Below are positions 21,229 to 31,975 of a stretch of DNA of 64,000 bases, piece by piece. The translations under genes were made by a program, and so were the position numbers. The DNA is from Typhlomys cinereus (lineage: Eukaryota; Chordata; Mammalia; Rodentia; Platacanthomyidae). How positions within the stretch are numbered: the first letter of the stretch is position 1; each line of letters opens with the position of its first letter. The notes below the pieces were generated by a model. That model did not search any database, was not told the origin of the DNA, and saw only the letters and a list, made by a program, of their open reading frames with translations. The stretch is taken from positions 2,693,261 through 2,757,260 of the forward strand of contig JALPQD010000213.1 of assembly GCA_023101885.1 (NCBI GenBank). The letters are read 5' to 3'.

Positions 21229-21589
21229 TCTCACAGTGAGACTTTGATCGATATCAAGGCCCTCTAGGCTGGGGCCAGGGAGCGCTGGATGGATGAACAG
21301 AGAGACTCTACCTAGTCCCTGGTTAGTGTCCAGAGGTAGCGAGGTCCTTTCAACCATGTTTCAAATAGAGATGTTAGTGCTGCGGCCATGTGCCTGAAAG
21401 CAGATGGTTGTGGGGATCCCTAGCCGCGTTGCTCCCCACAGCTCACAGGCGGAAGCTAGCTCGGGTCCATAAACAACATGGATGCTTCTACACACAGACA
21501 AGACCAGTCTGGGCAACCAAGCAAGCCCCCCTCTGAGTGGGGGATGGGAGAGGAAGTGCTGACATAGGTGAGCCCAAGGATGGATGATG
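21229..21589. other. Unassigned sequence
   Basis: About 360 bp between MER2 and an antisense L1M fragment. Nothing recognised. Confidence 0.35.
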
Positions 21590-21990
21590 CGCGAAGTGAA
21601 ACCAGCCAGTCCTAAAAGGACACAGGACTGTGGTTCTGATCGTGTGGCTACAGGGAACAGTAAACGATAGGAAATAGAACGATGGCGGGGGAGGGGATGA
21701 TGGCGGGGGTGGGGGATAGCTCTGTTTTATTTGGTCAGGCGGTCGAGGGGAGGAAACAGGCTCTCACTTTGTAGCTCAGGACAGTCTGGAACTTTCCACC
21801 TCGCCATCTGACCCCCCCTGGACCCTAAGGTCACGGGCATGCAGCATCGTGACTGGCTGGGAACCAACATTTCATGGGACAGAGGCTCAGCTTGTCGAGC
21901 TGAGAAAGTTCTGGAACGGACTGGTGGTGACCATGACTCAGCAATGCAGATGAATTAATCCTTCATTCCATTGACTTCACTTGAACATGG
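21590..21990 (-). mobile_element. L1M-type LINE 3' UTR, antisense, interrupted by B1
   Basis: 'gaaaccagccagtcctaaaa' and 'acaggactgtggttctgat' match one side of an antisense L1M 3' UTR. After the B1 at 21725-21862, 'gagaaagttctggaacggac', 'tggtggtgaccatgactcag' and 'caatgcagatgaatta' continue it. The order is right, so this is one L1 copy with a nested B1. Confidence 0.65.
21725..21862 (-). mobile_element. B1-like SINE, antisense, nested in L1M
   Basis: 'ggctctcactttgtagctca', 'gacagtctggaactttccac' and 'aaggtcacgggcatgcagca' follow antisense B1. Nesting shows that the B1 is younger than the L1M it splits. Confidence 0.7.
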
Positions 21991-22004
21991 TTGGATGAGA
22001 ATTT

Positions 22005-22090
22005 TTAAGAATTACCCTCCATGGGCTTCGAGGAATCGAACTGAGGCCACCAGGTTTGTTTAACCTGCTGAGCTCTCGCTGGGCCTAGAT
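22005..22090 (-). mobile_element. tRNA-headed SINE head fragment, antisense
   Basis: 'cgaggaatcgaactgaggcc' and 'tttaacctgctgagctctcg' look like an inverted B-box and A-box pair. No body or tail is seen. Confidence 0.45.
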
Positions 22091-22191
22091 GAGGAATTTT
22101 AAGTTATCTGTAGTTTGCCACAATCTTTGTATGTTTGCTTTAAACAGTTGAAGGGAAAATTAAAAAAGAGTAAGGAAAAACTGAGGAACTA

Positions 22192-22285
22192 GGCAGGTGT
22201 CTATAATCACCGCACGGGGGGGGGGGGGAGAGACCGGGAGTTCAGGGTTAGCCTGGGCTACATGAGACCCTTTAGCTGAAAGACC
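22192..22285 (+). mobile_element. B1-like SINE fragment
   Basis: 'aggtgtctataatcaccgca' then 'gagttcagggttagcctggg' and 'ctacatgagaccctttagct' follow B1. A run of 13 G (22217-22229) interrupts the usual 'ctgggaggcagag' region. Confidence 0.6.
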
Positions 22286-22309
22286 AAAGCAAGCCAAAGA
22301 AGTTGGGAT

Positions 22310-22337
22310 TTTTTAAAAGATTTTTATTTATTCATTT

Positions 22338-22383
<46 letters not shown>

Positions 22384-22490
22384 ACTGTGTGGTGTGAGGG
22401 CACCGTGTGTCCCTGTGGAGGCCCAAAGATGACTTCGGGAATCATCCTGGATTGTTTCTACCTCCTTTTTGCTTTGCTCTGGGATTTCAG
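22310..22490 (-). mobile_element. Short-family SINE, antisense, head truncated
   Basis: AT-rich lead then (TG)n at 22341-22383, followed by 'cctgtggaggcccaaagatg', 'gaatcatcctggattgtttc' and 'tttgctttgctctgggattt'. The inverted head is absent: the 5' end of the element stops at about 22490. Confidence 0.85.
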
Positions 22491-23607
22491 AAATTAGGAA
22501 TTTTTATATTGACTAATCTCCCCCCATGATCTCTGTGACTTTGCACTTAGGCCTCCTTCTTCCCGTGCCACCCGGGAAGCAGGAAGGGTAGTGTGGGCTT
22601 CTTCTGGCCCACTCAGGTGTACCCCAACTTCAGTATCCCCAGAGCCAAGCTCAGTGGAGACCTGGGGGTGGACGAGGTGTGGCAGGGCCTTTGACAGAAC
22701 AGTCAACCAGAAGTCCTTAGGAGACCTGGGCTGGAGCTGTGGTTGACGGTCTTCCGTTTCCCACGATGTAGCGGTTCCCCAGACCCTAGGGTACCTTCCC
22801 CCCCTCCTCCCCTTTATCCTTTTCTTCCTCCTCCTGGTGTACCTAGCAGTCTTGGCTCTCTTCTCCATCCAAGCACTAACCAGGCCCGACTTGGGCTCTC
22901 CAGCAATGGGAAATCTCCTCATCTTTCCCCAATGTGGTGACTGCCCCCCACAGTGAAGGGTGCGCACCCCAAGAAAAGTTGCTCGGGATCCCAGCTGGGG
23001 CTTCCAGTAGAATCAGTTCTTTCTGGGTTCCCTCTCCCAGATGCCAAGGAAGAAGCCCTAAACAGGGGGTCCCTGGGGGCTCTTCAGTCCCTGGGGGCTC
23101 TGCGGTCCCTGAGGGGCTCTGTGTGTCCCTGGGGCTCTGTGACACTTGCCAATTTCCCTTTCTCCACACACACAGCAGGCCTGGGACTCCTTGGGCCCAG
23201 CGCAGTGTCTGGTTTGTGAGCTTGAATAATTTCCCCCTTCCTCCCATTTATTTTTAGCGTTTCTTTCTATTTTGAACAAGAAGAACTGGTTTTCTGAAGT
23301 GTCTAAGATTTACTTTTTAAAATAACATTTAAAAGGGGGAGGGGTCAATTCAAAGAATGATATTTAGTCAATGATATTAAGTCAACAGCAGAGGGTGTGT
23401 AGCCCCGGCAGGAACCAGGAAGGGGTGTGGTGGAGTGCGGACTTGGCACCTCATGAGTGGACATTGGAAGGACCCTAGAATTCCAAACATCCTTCACACC
23501 CTGTGCAGATGGGACGTCCTCTGTTCTTGCTGTAGTTCTTGGGAAACCAGACTTGTCCCCATGAGAGTCAGCCCATGTCATGGGAGGGCAACTTGGAGAG
23601 GACCACA
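22491..23607. other. Unassigned sequence with a small GC tandem repeat
   Basis: About 1.1 kb. Overlapping frames on both strands at 22743-23279 are not supported. The tandem repeat at 23069-23141 is listed separately. Confidence 0.35.
23069..23141. repeat. Four-unit 18-20-bp tandem repeat
   Basis: Units beginning 'gtccctgggggctct' start near 23069, 23087, 23105 and 23125. The last two differ by small substitutions. Confidence 0.8.
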
Positions 23608-23626
23608 CGCACGCACACACACGCAT

Positions 23627-23700
<74 letters not shown>
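23608..23700. repeat. (CA)n microsatellite
   Basis: About 90 bp; the last 70 bp are a perfect CA run. It continues the 'cacacgcacgcacaca' lead. No SINE body found upstream. Confidence 0.97.
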
Positions 23701-23702
<2 letters not shown>

Positions 23703-24060
23703 GGGGGGAGAGGCAGACCCCTTTCCCCAAAACCTCGGGCCCCCACAGCGACATTCCCCCGTGTGATGGTTGAGCTCGCTGTGAGCAAGGGTGTGAGACA
23801 CAGAACTCCCACCTCGAGGCAACGTGGGCCGAGCGTCTCCATTCACCACGGTATTGAGCTTCTGCACATGACCTGCTGCGTGAATGGAGGGACAGGTGGG
23901 TGGTCAGGCGCATAGTGATGACGAAACATTGTGATTGCGCTTGATTCCACTGAGCTGCGTACCTAGCCTTGGCTCGGGTGACGTATTCTCTATTATGTGT
24001 AGTTGACCATAATACTTTAAAATTGACCATAATACTTTAAAACTTTAGAAAGCTAGGAAT
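23701..24060. other. Unassigned sequence ending in a 20-bp tandem duplication
   Basis: About 360 bp with no recognised repeat except the duplication at 24003-24042. Confidence 0.35.
24003..24042. repeat. Perfect 20-bp tandem duplication
   Basis: 'ttgaccataatactttaaaa' occurs twice in direct succession. It lies just before a SINE insertion at 24061. Confidence 0.95.
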
Positions 24061-24385
24061 TGGGCTGGTGAGAGGGCTCAGGGGTTAAAGCCTTTGCCTC
24101 CCAAGCAGAAGGACCTAAGTTCAGATCCCCAGATCCCATATAAAAATGCCAAGCGGATATATAGGGTCAGCCTGTAATTCTGACCCTGGAAGGCAGAGCC
24201 TGGGGGAAAAAAAAAAAAAAAGCCCAGAGCACAGCAAAAAGAGGGAAGAACAATGCAGGATGATTCCTCGAGCCTCCACAGGCATAGATGGTCAAAGGCA
24301 GTCTTGTACAAATGCGCACATACACATGTGAAGCACACACACACCCACACATACACACACACACACACATACACACACACACACG
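24061..24385 (+). mobile_element. Short-family tRNA-headed SINE
   Basis: Good A-box region 'ggctcaggggttaaagcctt', B-box 'aagttcagatccccagatcc', body 'ctgtaattctgaccctggaa' with a poly(A) expansion at about 24208-24221, then 'gcaggatgattcctcgagcc' and 'ctccacaggcata', then a CA tail to 24385. A near-complete copy. Confidence 0.9.
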
Positions 24386-24526
24386 ATGTTGGGAACTAAT
24401 GTATTAACTATCAGCTCCTACCCCCTTTTCCACATCATGGAGAGAAACTGAAAACTCTAGTCCTCATTTACTACCATGCGGTGTTTCCTTCTGTAGCCCT
24501 CGCCCCATATACACATATGAAGTGAA

Positions 24527-24571
<45 letters not shown>

Positions 24572-24944
24572 TTACTATGTATGATTTTACAGGTTTTTCA
24601 GAATAAAGGCCCAGCGCATGGACTGTCTCCCAATCTGTGCCCTGAAGGTCCATATGTTTAAGATCTGGCGGGCAACCTGTGGCAGCACTGGGAGGTCACA
24701 ATGGGCCCTTAGTAACTGGGGCCCGGTGGGGGGAAGTGAGGCTCTGAGGATGTGTACTGTAACCCCCCCCCCCACTTCCTGCTACCCTGAGGTCAGCTAG
24801 CAGCTCACCCTGAGTCCCTCAGGCTCAAAAGTGAACCAGTCGCCCAAGTAAATCTTTCTTCCTTGTAAGTTGTTATCTCGAGGATTTTGTCGAAGCAATT
24901 AAAATCTGACTTGTGGACTGCATGCGTTATCTTAGGCTTCCAAA
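24386..24944. other. Unassigned sequence with a (TG)n at 24530-24570
   Basis: A pure TG microsatellite of about 40 bp lies inside. A C13 run is near 24763. Remainder unassigned. Confidence 0.4.
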
Positions 24945-25040
24945 TAGATCCCTAGGGTAGAGACCGATGCCCCTGTTTTCCAGCTGGGGAAACCAAGACC
25001 ATAGCTTGCCCTGTGGTCACGCGACTAGGGGGACTCGTGA
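24945..25040 (+). mobile_element. MIR SINE fragment
   Basis: 'atgcccctgttttccagctg', 'gggaaaccaagaccatagct' and 'gccctgtggtcacgcgacta' parallel the MIR 3' core ('gaggaaactgaggc', 'aaggtcacacagcta'). Confidence 0.7.
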
Positions 25041-26054
25041 TGGGTAATGTTGGTCCTCAACTGACAGGATCTAGGGTCACCTAGGAGGGATTGTCCATGA
25101 GGGAGTTTCTCGACTTGGTTGAGAGGGGGGGGGCTCCTAAATGTGGGTGGCGCCACGTTTAGGTTCTGGGCTGCACAAAAAGAGAAAGAGCTTTGCCCAG
25201 CATCCACGCCTCTGATCCAGGACTAGACCGGGCCTCTTCCTTTCACAGACCCTAAAGGTGGTCCTGCCTTCCACTGGGGCCAGCGAGGGTTTTCCCCTCA
25301 GGAGGGCCTGCGGAGACCTGTGTCAGAGGGGAAGACCCCGTGTCAGAGGGGAAGACCCCGCGTCCGGGGGTTATCTGCACTGTGTGAAGAATGCTTTCAA
25401 ACCCACGCCTGGGTTCCCGATCTTCCCCCAGAGAAAGCAGATGCGCCATTTAACCCCTTCCTCTCCCTGGAGGAAGCCGGCAGCCCTGTCCTGGGGAGCC
25501 AGTGAAATGGTGCTTAGGCCTGCAGCCGAAGGGTTAATGACAGCCTGGGGTCCCTAGACCCCGAATTCTATAAACTGCAGATCTTCCTGCATGATTAACA
25601 CCTGGAGCGCTGGGTGCAGGGCGAAGCGTTGCAGGGAGAGACGCTGGGTTCAGGCTGAGGCGCAGCCAAGCGGTCAGGAGCACTTAGCGCAACCCGTGCC
25701 CCTGGTCGTGCTCTCAAGTCCAACGAGCTGCTTGTAGAGTTCAACTCTTCGCCGCCCCAGTACTCACGCTAGCGATCATGGATTAAACATGCACCCTGTG
25801 TTGTCTCTTACCAAGATTTTCCTGTAAGCAGCGGTTACATGTCGGGCCCAGCTGAAGACTTCAAGTACAGATACTCCTATGCGACCTCAGCCCCCCCCGG
25901 AGCCTCTCTTCTGCTTCCTCCTCTGCAGAACTCCCTTGCCTGGAACTGGTTATGAGGCCAAGGCACGCCGAGGACCTGAAGGGCAAGCCTAGCTTCCAAG
26001 CAATGCCGCTTGGCCGGTGCGGCGTTTTAATGCATTCGGGCCATCCGCAGTTTA
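25041..26054. other. Unassigned sequence with a 20-bp tandem repeat
   Basis: About 1 kb. G10 run near 25123-25132. The tandem repeat at 25321-25360 is listed separately. No gene supported. Confidence 0.35.
25321..25360. repeat. Perfect 20-bp tandem duplication
   Basis: 'tgtcagaggggaagaccccg' occurs twice with no mismatch. Confidence 0.95.
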
Positions 26055-26370
26055 AAAATTAGCTTAGCGGGTGAGGCGCTTGTCTGCAAGTCTAAAGACC
26101 TGAGTTCAGTTCCTCAGAAGCCCACGTGCTAGAAGGAGAGAAACAACCTGGAGTTCACTGGCCGGACTTAATTGCAGGCCAGCAAGAGACCTTGTATCAA
26201 GAAGGAAAAGAGAAAAAGTGGATGGTACCTGAGGAGCAGTACCAAGTTTGAGTTCTGGCCTCCATATGCGTGCAAACGTGTGTGACACACATGCTCACGT
26301 ACACACACGTATGCACGAATGCATACACATCTGCGCACATGCACACATGTGCACACGCGCGCACACAAAG
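26055..26370 (+). mobile_element. B4-like SINE
   Basis: 'gcttagcgggtgaggcgctt' (head), 'gacctgagttcagttcctca' (B box), 'aggccagcaagagaccttgt', 'agtggatggtacctgaggag' and 'gagttctggcctccatatgc' are in B4 order, followed by a CA-rich tail. Confidence 0.75.
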
Positions 26371-26374
26371 TCCA

Positions 26375-26735
26375 GGGCCTGGGGCGATGGCTCAGTGAGC
26401 CAGGTGCTTCCTGTGCAGGCATTAAGGACCAGAGTTCGAATCCCCAGAGTTCATGTACAAATCGGGCAGGCATGGAGGCCTGCTGGTAACCCAGCCTATA
26501 GCAGGTGAAGACAGAACACAGGAGCGAGCTGGCCAGCTCAACTAACCCTGTCTGTGAACTCTGGGTTCAAGTGACAGCCGATGGTGCCATATACAAGGTC
26601 GGTAGCAACTGAGAAAGATGCCTGCCCGTCAACCTCTGGCCTCTGCATGCACGTGCATGCTCATGTCTGCATCCATCCCTGCGCATACATGTACACCCAG
26701 ACACACGTGAACACAGAAACACACATACTCCCCCC
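26375..26735 (+). mobile_element. B4-like SINE
   Basis: 'ggggcgatggctcagtgagc' head, 'ccagagttcgaatccccaga' B box, 'gggcaggcatggaggcctgc' body, 'caacctctggcctctgcatg' 3' segment and CA/TG tail. It lies head-to-tail with the copy at 26055. Confidence 0.8.
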
Positions 26736-27039
26736 AACAAAATCCAACTGGGTCAGGACCAGCATCCGGGCATCCCCTTAGCTGCAGCCCTCAGAAGTAT
26801 CCGGAAGACAGCGCCTTGGTATAGCCATGCACTTTGACCCCATGTGGTGCCCCAGGGACAGGATCTCCATGGCGTCTAAATAGGGTCGTGATAGAAGCTC
26901 CCCAAGGGATTGTCACCAGATGAGTGCATCGACATGCGTGCATGTGTGTGCTCGAGTGCATATGTGTGTCTGCGTGTATGCGTGCGTGTGTGTGCATGTG
27001 TGTGTGCACGCGCACGTGTGTACATGCATGCTATGTCCT
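26736..27039. other. Unassigned sequence with a TG/CA-rich run
   Basis: The run at about 26935-27030 mixes TG, CG and CATG. No element assigned. Confidence 0.4.
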
Positions 27040-27362
27040 TGCCGTGGCATATTACTGAGCTCAACAAAAAAAGAAAATGGCACCGGCAGCACGGATAACC
27101 CTTAAGGACATGGACAAGAAATAAGCCAGTCACCAGACAGAGGCCGTGTGATTGCACTTACAGGAAGCGCTGAGGTGGGGGGACAGCTATCATCGGTGGT
27201 GGTGGAAATAGGAGAGAGAAGGCAGCAGAGGGTTAGTTTTGGGCAGAGACAGAGTTTCAGCGGTGGAGGCTGAGAAGGTTCTAGAAATGATGGTGACCAT
27301 GTAACCCAGCGACATGAATGTGTGACATGTCACTGAAGCACATGTTGAGACCTGCTGGGGGA
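27040..27362 (-). mobile_element. L1M-type LINE 3' UTR fragment, antisense
   Basis: 'gtggcatattactgagctca', 'cacggataacccttaaggac', 'agaaataagccagtcaccag', 'gtgtgattgcacttacagga', 'gaaggttctagaaatgatgg' and 'gtgaatgt'-like sequence near 27330 follow the reverse complement of the ancient L1 3' UTR in the right order. Confidence 0.7.
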
Positions 27363-27367
27363 CGGGA

Positions 27368-27510
27368 TGCAGGACTCGGGGCCACGGGCCTGCCGTTCTA
27401 AACTTCGGGAGCCGAGGCGGGAGAGTTGCAGGATTGAGCCAGCCTGGGCTACCAAGTGCAGAGTTCAGCCTGGACTCGGAGAACCCGTCTCAAAAAGACA
27501 GGAGAAAGAG
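27368..27510 (+). mobile_element. B1-like SINE
   Basis: 'gggagccgaggcgggagagt', 'gattgagccagcctgggcta' and 'gagaacccgtctcaaaaaga' follow B1. The copy is old and its 5' side is weak. Confidence 0.75.
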
Positions 27511-27701
27511 TAGAACCACAGTGTGCCAAAGTGACCGAATCCTTCAAAGCAGGGGATGCAGGTGAGTGTAACTTGCCAGTTGACACCTGCGGAGTAGAGC
27601 GTAGGGGGGACCTGAGGTTTCACCCTTGGGATTAGCCCAAGCCAGCTGCCAAGAAGCCTGTGGCAGAGACCAGCTCCTCACCTGTGGACAGGGCCCCCCA
27701 G

Positions 27702-28172
27702 GCAGGGGTGCAGGAGGAGGTGGCCCCCCACGCAGGCCTGCAGGAGGACGTCCCCCCCCAGGCAGGGGTGCAGGAGGAGATGGCCCCCCCGCAGGCCTGC
27801 AGGAGGACGTCCCCCCCCAGGCAGGGGTGCAGGAGGAGGTGCCCCCCCCCGCAGGCCTGCAGGAGGACGTCCCCCCCCAGGCAGGGGTGCAGGAGGAGGT
27901 GGCCCCCCAGGCAGGCTTGCAGGAGGACGTGCCCCCCCCCCGCAGGCCTGCAGGAGGACGTGCCCCCCCAGGCAGGGGTGCAGGAGGAGGTGGCCCCTAG
28001 GCAGGGGTGCAGGAGGAGGTGGCCCCTAGGCAGGGGTGCAGGAGGAGGTGGCCCCCAGGCAGGCCTGCAGGACGACGTGCCCCCCCAGGCAGGGGTGCAG
28101 GAGGAGGTGCCCCCCAGGCAGGGGTGCAGGAGGAGGTGGCCCCCCCAGGCAGGGGTGCAGGAGGAGGTGGCC
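27702..28172. repeat. 30-bp GC-rich minisatellite, 16 units
   Basis: About 16 units of 29-31 bp. Two unit types exist. Type G contains 'ggggtgcaggaggaggtg'. Type C contains 'ggcctgcaggaggacgtg'. By my reading the order is GCGCGCGCCGGGCGGG, so the first part alternates as a 60-bp dimer. Each unit ends in a C run of variable length (about 3 to 10). Where lengths preserve frame, the plus strand reads as a 10-residue repeat (like QAGVQEEVAP), but C-run changes shift the frame, so it is not a protein gene. G runs on the minus strand could form G-quadruplexes. Confidence 0.95.
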
Positions 28173-29254
28173 TCCTGGAATTTGCACCCAGTGGCCTGGC
28201 GACCAAGACCTCCTGTACCTGCACAGTGTCTGCTCCCCAGAGGAGGGGCCAGATGTTAGGGCTCCTGCTTTTGTTTACACACGGACATCTGCTGTGTCCA
28301 GACCCCTGTGTTTACGCTAGGGCGGGGGTGGGGTGGGGGGTGGCGGCTCACATTTGGAAGGCATCCTGGGTGCTTCCTACCCTCAGCTGCAGGAAGTGCA
28401 TTAACTTCCGCCTCGGGTCCTGTGCTGTGACACGCACACAGGAGCGATCAGTGCCGCTCGCGTGGGATCCGCGGCCAGTGAGCGTTTGGGAATCACTTGG
28501 AATCGTGCCCATATACAGCAAGTGCTGAATTCATGTGCGGTCTCCTTCCTGCCTCCCCTCCCCTCCCCCCACCCCGTCTTTGTTGCCCTCCCTGTTCCGA
28601 TGGCCCTTCCAGACCCAGCGCTAATCTACCCAACCTCATAGCATCCACTGAGGCAAAAGAAAACACGTGGTGGGAAAACACGCACTGAAGATGCGGGTGG
28701 GTTCGTGAGTGTGCGGCTGACCACAGAGACCCCTCACTGCCTGATGGGACTGGCGCATCCCTCCTCGCTCAGAGGGGCGTGGCCTTCAAAGTAACAGGAC
28801 CGAGGTGGGGGTCTCTGTCGGTGCTGCGAAAGTTCAATTACACTTAAAAAAATATTTCCTTTTATTTAGCTGTGCAGTGAGACATGAAATTGCACCTAAC
28901 CACCCACTTACTTGACCCTTTGAACACCAGCCCTGCACCACGTTTGGGCAAGGTACGCGGTGCCAACCCACAGCTGGTTCTGCTTTGATAATTATTCCAA
29001 ATCAAGAGCAAATGTCCCTTCCCAGCTCTTCTTCTCCTTTCTCCGCAGTCACAGTCGTCTGCTCTTCGTAAATGCCCCTAATTTTCACACCAATTTCCAG
29101 TTTGGCTCCAGTTCTGACAGAGAACCCCGGGATGTTTGTCAGTGGAGAAACTGGGAAATTCAGTTTGGGGTAACGTTCTTGCGTGGGTGTCTAATTGTTT
29201 GAAAGGATCTGCCTTGTAATTTGTACTTAAATTTGTTAAATCCTAGATGGTCTT
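28173..29254. other. Unassigned sequence
   Basis: About 1.1 kb. AT-rich at 28830-28880, where very weak resemblance to an L1 3' end exists. Nothing defensible. Confidence 0.35.
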
Positions 29255-29395
29255 GGTGTGTATTGTTTGTGTGTGTGCATGTGTGTATGTGCATATGTGT
29301 GTATGTGTATATGTGTGTGGTACTTGCGCATGTATTTTAAGTGTGTATATGTGTATAATGTGTGCATGTGCGTCTGAATGTGTGTGCGCGTGCAT
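29255..29395. repeat. TG/TATG-rich low-complexity run
   Basis: About 140 bp of alternating purine-pyrimidine (GTGTATGTGCATATGTG-type). No adjoining SINE head recognised. Confidence 0.85.
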
Positions 29396-30099
29396 GCTAG
29401 CATCCACCTGCTTTATTTTGTTTTTGTTGTTTCAAAAATACCAAAATGGATCCAAATTAAGTTAAAATTCTTCCAGCTCCGCATTGGCCCCATTTTGCAT
29501 TGGCTGCTGTGGTCGGGGGTGGGGGGGGTCAAAGACCACAATAGTCATTTGGGAACTTTAAGCTCTGTGGGGGTGATTCATAGAAACCCGAAGCTTTTAC
29601 CATAATATTTTCTTAAAATTGCTTCCTCTTACTGTGCCCGATGTGATGCAGGTCTTTCTCGTGTGTTCTTTATTCTCTTAAATGACTTGCACAAAGTTAA
29701 ACGTGTGCAGGTTTATCGCAGACTCCAAGGCAAAGATAAAAGGATCAATATGGGAAGTTGACTATAAGTTACAGCAACGACAGAAGAATGTTGAGTTTTC
29801 ATTACGGACCAGACTAAGTGCCTCAGCTGCTTTTGTTTAAAAACAGGGCTGGGAATTGGTTCTGGCTGCCGCAGGGAGAAAAGAAAAAACCCTCTGGCTT
29901 CACCTTGCAGACATTCAGAGTCCACTGCAAAAGCGAGTTAACTCTGTGGAAATGTCCGCCTTGCCCAACAAGGGCAGGTGTTGGGTACACGGCTGCTCTT
30001 CCACATTCCCTGCTCGCTTCCTTCCAGAGGCCTCATAGGCCCTACTGTGCGCCGGAAACGAAACACTGGCCGGGCAACCCTGCTCACACAAGCCAGCTG
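29396..30099. other. Unassigned sequence
   Basis: About 700 bp with a G-rich stretch at 29514-29528. Nothing recognised. Confidence 0.35.
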
Positions 30100-30389
30100 T
30101 GAAGCCCTGGGGAGAGGCTCAGGGGATAAGAGCGATTGCTCTGTATGTGTGAGGGTCTGAGTTTGAATCCCCAGCCCCCAACCAAAAAATGGACAGGCCT
30201 GGTCACACTGGCCTGTATAAAACACCAGGTCTGGGGGGCAGCAGGCAGAGACAGGGGGATCCCTGAAGCTTGCTGGCCCCCAGCCTACCTAGAAAGAGCA
30301 AGCGTCAGGCTCAGTGAGCAATGCTGTTTCAAGGGACCAAGGGAGAGGTGACAGCAGGGAGTTAGACCACCTCTGGCCTGTGCTGCACA
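30100..30389 (+). mobile_element. B4-like SINE
   Basis: 'ggagaggctcaggggataag' (A box), 'tctgagtttgaatccccagc' (B box), 'cagagacagggggatccctg', 'gcttgctggcccccagccta' (body), 'gttagaccacctctggcctg' (3' segment). It passes into the CA/CATG tail listed next. Confidence 0.85.
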
Positions 30390-30757
30390 TGCACAGATGC
30401 ACACACGCATACACGTCACACACATGCATGCCCACACACGTACATGCATATACTGTATCACACACACATGCGTGCCACGTACTACATACACAACATACAA
30501 ATCATAACACGCATGCACACACCACACATGTGTACACATGTGCATATACTGCACCACACATACATGCATGCTTATACTGCACCACATGCACATGCCTGCA
30601 CTATACTACACACATGCATACACATCATAACACATGTACATACCACACACGTGTACACATTCACATATACTGTACCACACGCACATGCCTGCACCATACT
30701 ACACACAAGCATACAGCACACACACAAACACACACATGCATACACATACATACCACA
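30390..30757. repeat. Expanded CA/CATA tail of the B4 at 30100
   Basis: About 370 bp of CA-rich sequence with recurring 'acacacatgcata' and 'ctgcaccacac' motifs. A higher-order period of about 60-120 bp seems present ('actgcaccacacatacatgc', 'ctgtaccacacgcacatgcc'). Confidence 0.85.
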
Positions 30758-31672
30758 GCGCTCTCCCCGCCCCGCACGTCTGCCCTCTGTTCTTGAACTC
30801 ATCTGGCATTCGCTATGTATCTTCTCAGGTTTGCAAAGCTATTATTTTATACAGAAACCGAGGCACAGCCCACGTGCTTGGCACTGAACGAGCGAGCGCA
30901 TGCCGTGTGCGCGCCAGGCCTGCCCCACGCTCGAGTCCACGAGTCATCCCCTGCCCACTCTCCTGACAGGTCAGCGCGTCCATCTTGGTCCTCGGGTGAC
31001 TAGTGCGAAAGCCCAGGAGAGGCGAGGCAGAGCCCAGGATCACAAGCCGGAACTTCCAGGTGGGAGGTGGGGGGGGCACCTCTGTTCTCATGCAGGTTGT
31101 CCACCCCGGCTTCTTCAGTCTAGAAAGAGCCTGACATACCCCCCAGAGTGTCCCCACAGCTGTCCTAGCTGCTACAAAATGCGTTGGTGTTTTCAGAGGC
31201 AGAATGCATGCAGCAAGACCCCCGGCGACCTTTGCCTGGGTGGGGTCGTGTGGAACAGGTGCTCGGGCTAGCTCGAGAAGGTAGGAGGCAGGCTAGGAGG
31301 GGTCCCTGGTACCCCTAAGTACGTGAGTGACGCCCCTCACCCCACTATTGCTCCTGTGGTGGAAATGGCTGTGACACAAAGGACAGGCAAGCAGGAGCCG
31401 GCTCAGCCCCACCTCGGGGGCCAAGCCAGAGCCACCCCTCATGAGACCTCTGGCCCCCCGGGGCAGGGGAGTGGCCCGTTCCTGAGGGACAGAACTCCTG
31501 GGCTGCTGCCAGCCCTTTGCCACCCTCGCTGCACCTCACGGAAGTCCTGTCCTACAGCTGAACCCCAAAGTGGTTTTGCTTTTTGTTCACGGTGTGGGTT
31601 AGAGAGCTGTGTCTCTAAAGTGAGACCCGGGACTTTCCCACGGGAATCTCTCATCTTTGTTGCCTTAGCTTG
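30758..31672. other. Unassigned sequence with a possible MIR piece
   Basis: 'tattttatacagaaaccgag' near 30845 followed by 'gcacagcccacgtg' resembles MIR. The rest is GC-rich and unassigned. Confidence 0.35.

Positions 31673-31741
<69 letters not shown>
31673..31741. repeat. (CA)n microsatellite
   Basis: About 34 perfect CA units. Confidence 0.97.
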
Positions 31742-31975
31742 AGCACGTCAAGGTCTTGAAATGAGAGCTAGGGAGTCCAGGGGTTCTTGGGGAGGCACTG
31801 TCCCACGGAGCTCCAGCTCCAGCCCTCTGAGGCGAGCTCTATCTTCCCTCCACGCGGCAGGCGGCGTCTCTCTCCCACGTCCTTGCAACATGCAGTGAGA
31901 CCTTTTATCAGAAGCAGAGGGCAAAATAGAGTCCAGGCATTTCCTGGGCATGGCTTCCCCAAGCCAAGGAGAGGA

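Noticed and set aside
27626..28320. Repeat protein with 10-residue units (QAGVQEEVAP-like)
   Set aside because: The 30-bp units are in frame only for short stretches; variable C runs shift the frame, and there is no promoter, splice or conserved domain evidence.
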